Assembly: GCF_040689105.1 (NCBI RefSeq) | Contig: NZ_JBFBVU010000015.1 | Span: 1 to 64,000, forward strand | Source: Meridianimarinicoccus marinus | GTDB taxonomy: Bacteria; Pseudomonadota; Alphaproteobacteria; Rhodobacterales; Rhodobacteraceae | Direction of reading: 5' to 3' | DNA length: 64,000 nucleotides | Part shown: in pieces, positions 61,089 through 64,000 of the stretch | Layout of the letters: every line of letters begins with the position of its first letter | Position numbering within the stretch: position 1 is the stretch's first letter | The notes under the pieces: model-generated | Told to the model about the DNA's origin: nothing | Databases searched by the model: none | Seen by the model: only the letters and a program-made list of their open reading frames with translations | Program-made: the position numbers and the translations under genes

Positions 61089-62356
61089 CCACCGTACTTG
61101 GCTGCATTGCCGATGATTTCACCGGGGCCACCGATCTGGCCGGTCTTCTGGCACGCAGCGGCCTGCCGGTGTCGCTCAGGATCGGTGTACCCGACGCTCC
61201 GCCGGCGCAGACCGCGGCCTTCGAAGTGATCGCCCTGAAGTCGCGCACCGCCCCGGTGGCCGAGGCCGTGGCCGACGCCCGCGCCGCGCTGAAATGGCTG
61301 CAGGCGGCGGGAGCGGCGCGGTTCTTCTGGAAATACTGCTCGACCTTCGACAGCACCCCCGAAGGAAATATCGGCCCGGTGGCCGAGGCGCTGATGGCCG
61401 ATCTGGACACCGCGCAGACAATTTATTGCCCGGCCTTCCCCGAGAACGGCCGCACGGTGTTCATGGGCAATCTTTTCGTCGGGCGCCACCCGCTGGCCGA
61501 AAGCCCGATGAAGGATCATCCGCTGACCCCGATGCGCGACAGCAACCTGCTGCGCCTGCTTGGGCCGCAAGTGGTACAACCGGTTGGAATGATTGACCGG
61601 CTTTGCGTGGCGGCGGGGCAGGGGGCCATCGCGGCCGAGCTTGCTGCCCTGAAGGCGCAGGGGGTCGCACATGTGGTGATTGATGCGGTGGCCATGACCG
61701 ATCTGGAAAGCATCGCCGGGGCCTGCCGGGATTTCCCGCTGATGACGGGGGGCAGTGCGGTCGCCATGCCCTTGCCCACGCTTTACAGGGACGCGGGCCT
61801 GCTTGGGCCCGATGCCACCGGCACCCGGGTGCCCCGGCTGGGAACGGAAACCATTGTTCTGTCGGGCAGTTGTTCAGCAATGACCCGCAAACAGGTGGCG
61901 CGGTATGTGGCGCAGGGTCACCCGTCGCGTCGTCTGGATCCGCAGGAACTGGCCGAGACCGGCCCCGGCCCGGCGCTGGACTGGCTGGCGCAGCAGGATC
62001 TTGGCCGCGCGCCGATCCTCTATGCCACCGCCGAGCCTGCCAGCGTCGCCAAGGCGCAAGAACGGCTGGGGGTGGCACAGGCCGGCCGCCTTGTGGAGGA
62101 CACGCTTGCGGCCTGCGCGGTGGCGGCCCGTGATGCAGGCGCACGGCGCATCATCGTGGCCGGCGGTGAAACCTCGGGCGCGGTCACGCAGGCGCTTGGC
62201 GTCAACCAGCTGGACATCGGCCACGAGATCGCCCCCGGCGTGCCCTGGACCTGGTGCATGTCCGGCGGCCAGCAGATTGCGCTGGCCCTGAAGTCCGGCA
62301 ACTTCGGCGCAGAGGGCTTCTTCACGCAGGCCCAAGATACGCTGGGCACGGCATGA
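61085..62356 (+). CDS. otnK: Four-carbon acid sugar kinase (DUF1537, OtnK family)
   Basis: Kinase of 423 residues, starting MTTVLGCIADDFTGATDLAG, the DUF1537 substrate-binding motif. Later blocks are KYCSTFDSTPEGNIGPVAEA (substrate domain) and VAGGETSGAV with the C-terminal WCMSGGQQIALALKSGNFG of the nucleotide-binding domain. OtnK enzymes phosphorylate 3-oxo-tetronates at O4. ATGA overlaps join it to both neighbours. The downstream OtnC-like aldolase supports the 3-oxo-tetronate 4-phosphate route to dihydroxyacetone phosphate. Confidence 0.9.
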   Translation: MTTVLGCIADDFTGATDLAGLLARSGLPVSLRIGVPDAPPAQTAAFEVIALKSRTAPVAEAVADARAALKWLQAAGAARFFWKYCSTFDSTPEGNIGPVAEALMADLDTAQTIYCPAFPENGRTVFMGNLFVGRHPLAESPMKDHPLTPMRDSNLLRLLGPQVVQPVGMIDRLCVAAGQGAIAAELAALKAQGVAHVVIDAVAMTDLESIAGACRDFPLMTGGSAVAMPLPTLYRDAGLLGPDATGTRVPRLGTETIVLSGSCSAMTRKQVARYVAQGHPSRRLDPQELAETGPGPALDWLAQQDLGRAPILYATAEPASVAKAQERLGVAQAGRLVEDTLAACAVAARDAGARRIIVAGGETSGAVTQALGVNQLDIGHEIAPGVPWTWCMSGGQQIALALKSGNFGAEGFFTQAQDTLGTA

Positions 62357-63003
62357 GCGCGGAGGCCCGCCTGCGGGAGGATATCTGCCTGTTGGCCAAA
62401 TCTCTGTTCGATCGCGGGCTGACCGGCGGCAGCACCGGCAACATCTCGGCGCGGACCGAGGATGGCGGGTTGCTGGTCAGTCCCACCGGCACCAGCTTCG
62501 GGCGGCTCGATCCGGGGCGGCTCAGCCGGCTGGATCCCGAGGGCCGCCTGATCGGGGGCGACAGCCCCACCAAGGAGATGCCGTTGCACAGCGCCTTTTA
62601 CGACACGCGCTCCACTGCGGGGGCGGTGGTGCATCTGCATTCGTGCCATTCGGTGGCGCTGTCGATGATGCCCGATGCCGACGAAGACAGCCTCCTGCCG
62701 CCGCTCACGCCCTACGGGATCATGAAACTGGGGCAGGTCAAGTTGCTGCCATACTTCATGCCCGGCGATCCGGCCATGGGAGCGGCGGTACGCGGACTCG
62801 CGGGCAAACGCGCGGCAGTGATGCTGGCCAATCACGGGCCTGTAGTGGCCGGCAAGGATGCCGAGGCCGCCTGCAACGCCATCGAAGAGCTTGAGGATAC
62901 TGCCCGGTTGGCGATGATGACCCGGGGGCTGTCCCCGCGCGCCCTGAGTGCCGCGCAGGTCCGGGGCCTTGTGACCAGGTTTGACGTGGAGTGGGACACA
63001 TGA
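62353..63003 (+). CDS. otnC: Class II aldolase/adducin family, 3-oxo-tetronate 4-phosphate decarboxylase type
   Basis: Zinc-dependent aldolase-family enzyme of 216 residues. The phosphate-binding part GGSTGNISAR is at about residue 25, Zn-binding His are in VVHLHSCHS and LANHGPVV, and the catalytic acid region is PTKEMPLHSAFY. OtnC converts 3-oxo-tetronate 4-phosphate to dihydroxyacetone phosphate and CO2. It overlaps otnK and the truncated isomerase gene by four bases each, the order known for otnK-otnC-otnI operons. Confidence 0.9.
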   Translation: MSAEARLREDICLLAKSLFDRGLTGGSTGNISARTEDGGLLVSPTGTSFGRLDPGRLSRLDPEGRLIGGDSPTKEMPLHSAFYDTRSTAGAVVHLHSCHSVALSMMPDADEDSLLPPLTPYGIMKLGQVKLLPYFMPGDPAMGAAVRGLAGKRAAVMLANHGPVVAGKDAEAACNAIEELEDTARLAMMTRGLSPRALSAAQVRGLVTRFDVEWDT

Positions 63004-63068
63004 AGTTTTCAGCCAACCTGGGGTTTCTCTGGACGGACAGGGCCTTGCCCGATGCCATCCGCGCGGCC
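63000..63068 (+). pseudogene. N-terminal stub of a hydroxypyruvate isomerase family gene (otnI-like)
   Basis: MKFSANLGFLWTDRALPDAI followed by RAAQ is the start of the TIM-barrel Hyi/OtnI family (SANLGFLWxDxxLPxAIRAA). Family proteins are about 260 residues; here homology stops after 23-24 codons, where Tn3 transposase sequence begins. The ATG overlaps the otnC stop. OtnI interconverts 2-oxo- and 3-oxo-tetronate before OtnK acts, so the local pathway lacks its isomerase. Confidence 0.78.
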
Positions 63069-63069
63069 C

Positions 63070-63783
63070 AGCGACGGCCAATTCTTCCCAACCACGCGGC
63101 ACGGCGCGGCGATGAATCCGATCAACGCAAAATACGGCAGCGATCCGGGTATCAAAGCCTACACCCACGTGTCTGATCAGTTTGGCCCCTGCGCGTCCCA
63201 GAAAATCCCGGCAACTGTGAATGAAGCACCGTTCATCCTGTACGGGTTGCTCACCACGGATGCGGGCAGGAAAATCAAAGAGCAATATGCCGATACCGGC
63301 GGCTTCACCGATCACACATTCGCTCTGACATCCTTGCTCGGCTACCAGTTTGTGCAACGTATCCGTGACTTGCCGTCAAAGCGGCTCTTCCTATTCGACT
63401 CTGCCGCCGCGCCCAAGAACTCGCGCGGCCTGGTCGGCGGAAAAGTACGCGAGAAACTGATCCGTGATCACTGTGCCCAGATCGGGTTGAACAAAGGTGA
63501 AGCGCACCACGCTTTGAAAAACGCCCTACGCATCGGTCGCCAAGGTGAAATCCGAGACCGTTCCAGTCGTGCCCAAGACGACCGACTAGCAGGGCTCAAT
63601 CTCCTCGCGGCGATCATCATCTACCGGAACACAAAGCAACCCGGTCAGATCATCGCTAAACGCAGACGGGTCGATATCTACGACCAAGCGGACCTGCTCT
63701 CACACGTCTCGCTGCTCGGTTGGGCGCACATTCTGATCACCGGCGAGTACAGGTGGCCCAAAATCACCTCAATAATTCCTTAG
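63070..63783 (+). pseudogene. Tn3-family transposase remnant, 5'-truncated and internally deleted
   Basis: From SDGQFF onward the frame matches the C-terminal part of Tn3-family TnpA: INAKYGSDPGIKAYTHVSDQ, YADTGGFTDHTFALTSLLGY and GLVGGKVREKLIRDH. It then jumps to IGLNKGEAHHALKNALRIGR and SLLGWAHILITGEYRWP near the C-terminus. The segment between KLIRDH and GLNKGEA, normally about 100 residues, is missing. The N-terminal two thirds are absent. It cannot be an active transposase. Confidence 0.85.
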
Positions 63784-63816
63784 CGCAAGATTCCGCCCCT
63801 ATCCGCAATTGACCCC
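63779..63816. mobile_element. putative Tn3-family terminal inverted repeat (right end)
   Basis: Read on the minus strand from 63816, the sequence begins GGGGTCAATTGCGGATAGGG and continues to the transposase stop. A GGGG start and a 38-base terminal repeat just beyond tnpA are usual for Tn3-family ends. No matching left end is visible in the window. Confidence 0.55.
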
Positions 63817-64000
63817 AGATGGGTCTGGGCAGGTCAGGCGCGGGATGCGGGGCAGGCCGGGTCCTGGATGCGCACGGGATGCCCAAAACCCGACGCCCGG
63901 ACGGCGTGATTTTCCCGGGCAGCAATGCTCAGAGGGGCCGATCAGGGGCCCCGATGCTGGAATCCGTTGTCTCTGACCGTCCTCCGAGACCCTGAAACCC
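63813..64000. repeat. 188-base direct repeat, copy 2
   Basis: Matches 51945-52132 in the same orientation and runs to the window edge, so it may continue. It starts exactly at the putative Tn3 end. With copy 1 it brackets the 11.7 kb segment holding the IS remnants and block E. Confidence 0.8.

Noticed and set aside
1..64000. tRNA, rRNA or CRISPR array
   Set aside because: I saw no cloverleaf-type gene, rRNA segment or regularly spaced short repeat series on either strand.

Overview
The window is GC-rich DNA typical of a marine alphaproteobacterium of the Rhodobacteraceae (Roseobacter group). It looks like part of an extrachromosomal replicon. A candidate plasmid initiator (44286-44966), a probable origin, divergent parA/parB genes (45406-47828) with two internal parS-like palindromes, and a hipBA toxin-antitoxin pair form a plasmid backbone. 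The organism assignment is inferred from gene content and family resemblance; no search was run.

Almost everything else is carbohydrate and sugar-acid catabolism organised around five ABC importers. (A) 187-7576: an enolase-superfamily dehydratase followed by a complete oligopeptide-type transporter. (B) 7912-16151: a GntR regulator, an SMP-30 lactonase, a MalFGK-type transporter with an embedded SDR dehydrogenase, and a divergent cytosolic sulfatase. (C) 16192-35219: a 2-dehydro-3-deoxygalactonate kinase/aldolase set, two more enolase-superfamily dehydratases, an HpcH/HpaI aldolase, two aldehyde dehydrogenases, a second sulfatase, a sugar transporter, a DMT permease, a GH127 beta-L-arabinofuranosidase, a hydratase of the HpaH/MhpD type and two FCD-type GntR regulators. 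(D) 37619-44186: a sugar transporter led by an IclR regulator, with a third cytosolic sulfatase divergent from it. (E) 53539-63068: a GntR regulator and an operon of transporter, bicupin, HpcH/HpaI aldolase, alpha/beta hydrolase, OtnK-like kinase and OtnC-like aldolase, ending in a truncated otnI-like isomerase gene. A small separate module at 35426-37570 encodes an exported dienelactone-hydrolase-like protein, an exported intradiol-dioxygenase-like protein and a haem membrane protein.

The parts fit a scheme in which sulfated plant or algal sugars are imported, desulfated in the cytoplasm, oxidised by dehydrogenase and lactonase, dehydrated by enolase-superfamily enzymes, and cleaved by the DgoK/DgoA route or the HpcH/HpaI aldolase-plus-aldehyde-dehydrogenase route. 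Short AT-rich motifs are shared between promoters of different blocks (TCGTACATTATT at 7631, 14524 and, with one mismatch, 8689; CATAATATGTTT at 20422 and 29945), suggesting co-regulation. All five transporter operons carry a GC-rich stem-loop between the binding-protein gene and the first permease gene.

The stretch 49.6-53.5 kb and the last kilobase are a graveyard of mobile elements: a tctB stub before an intact tctA, IS21 and IS3 remnants, an internally deleted Tn3-family transposase that truncates the otnI-like gene, and two 188-bp copies of an unidentified direct repeat (51945 and 63813) that bracket block E.
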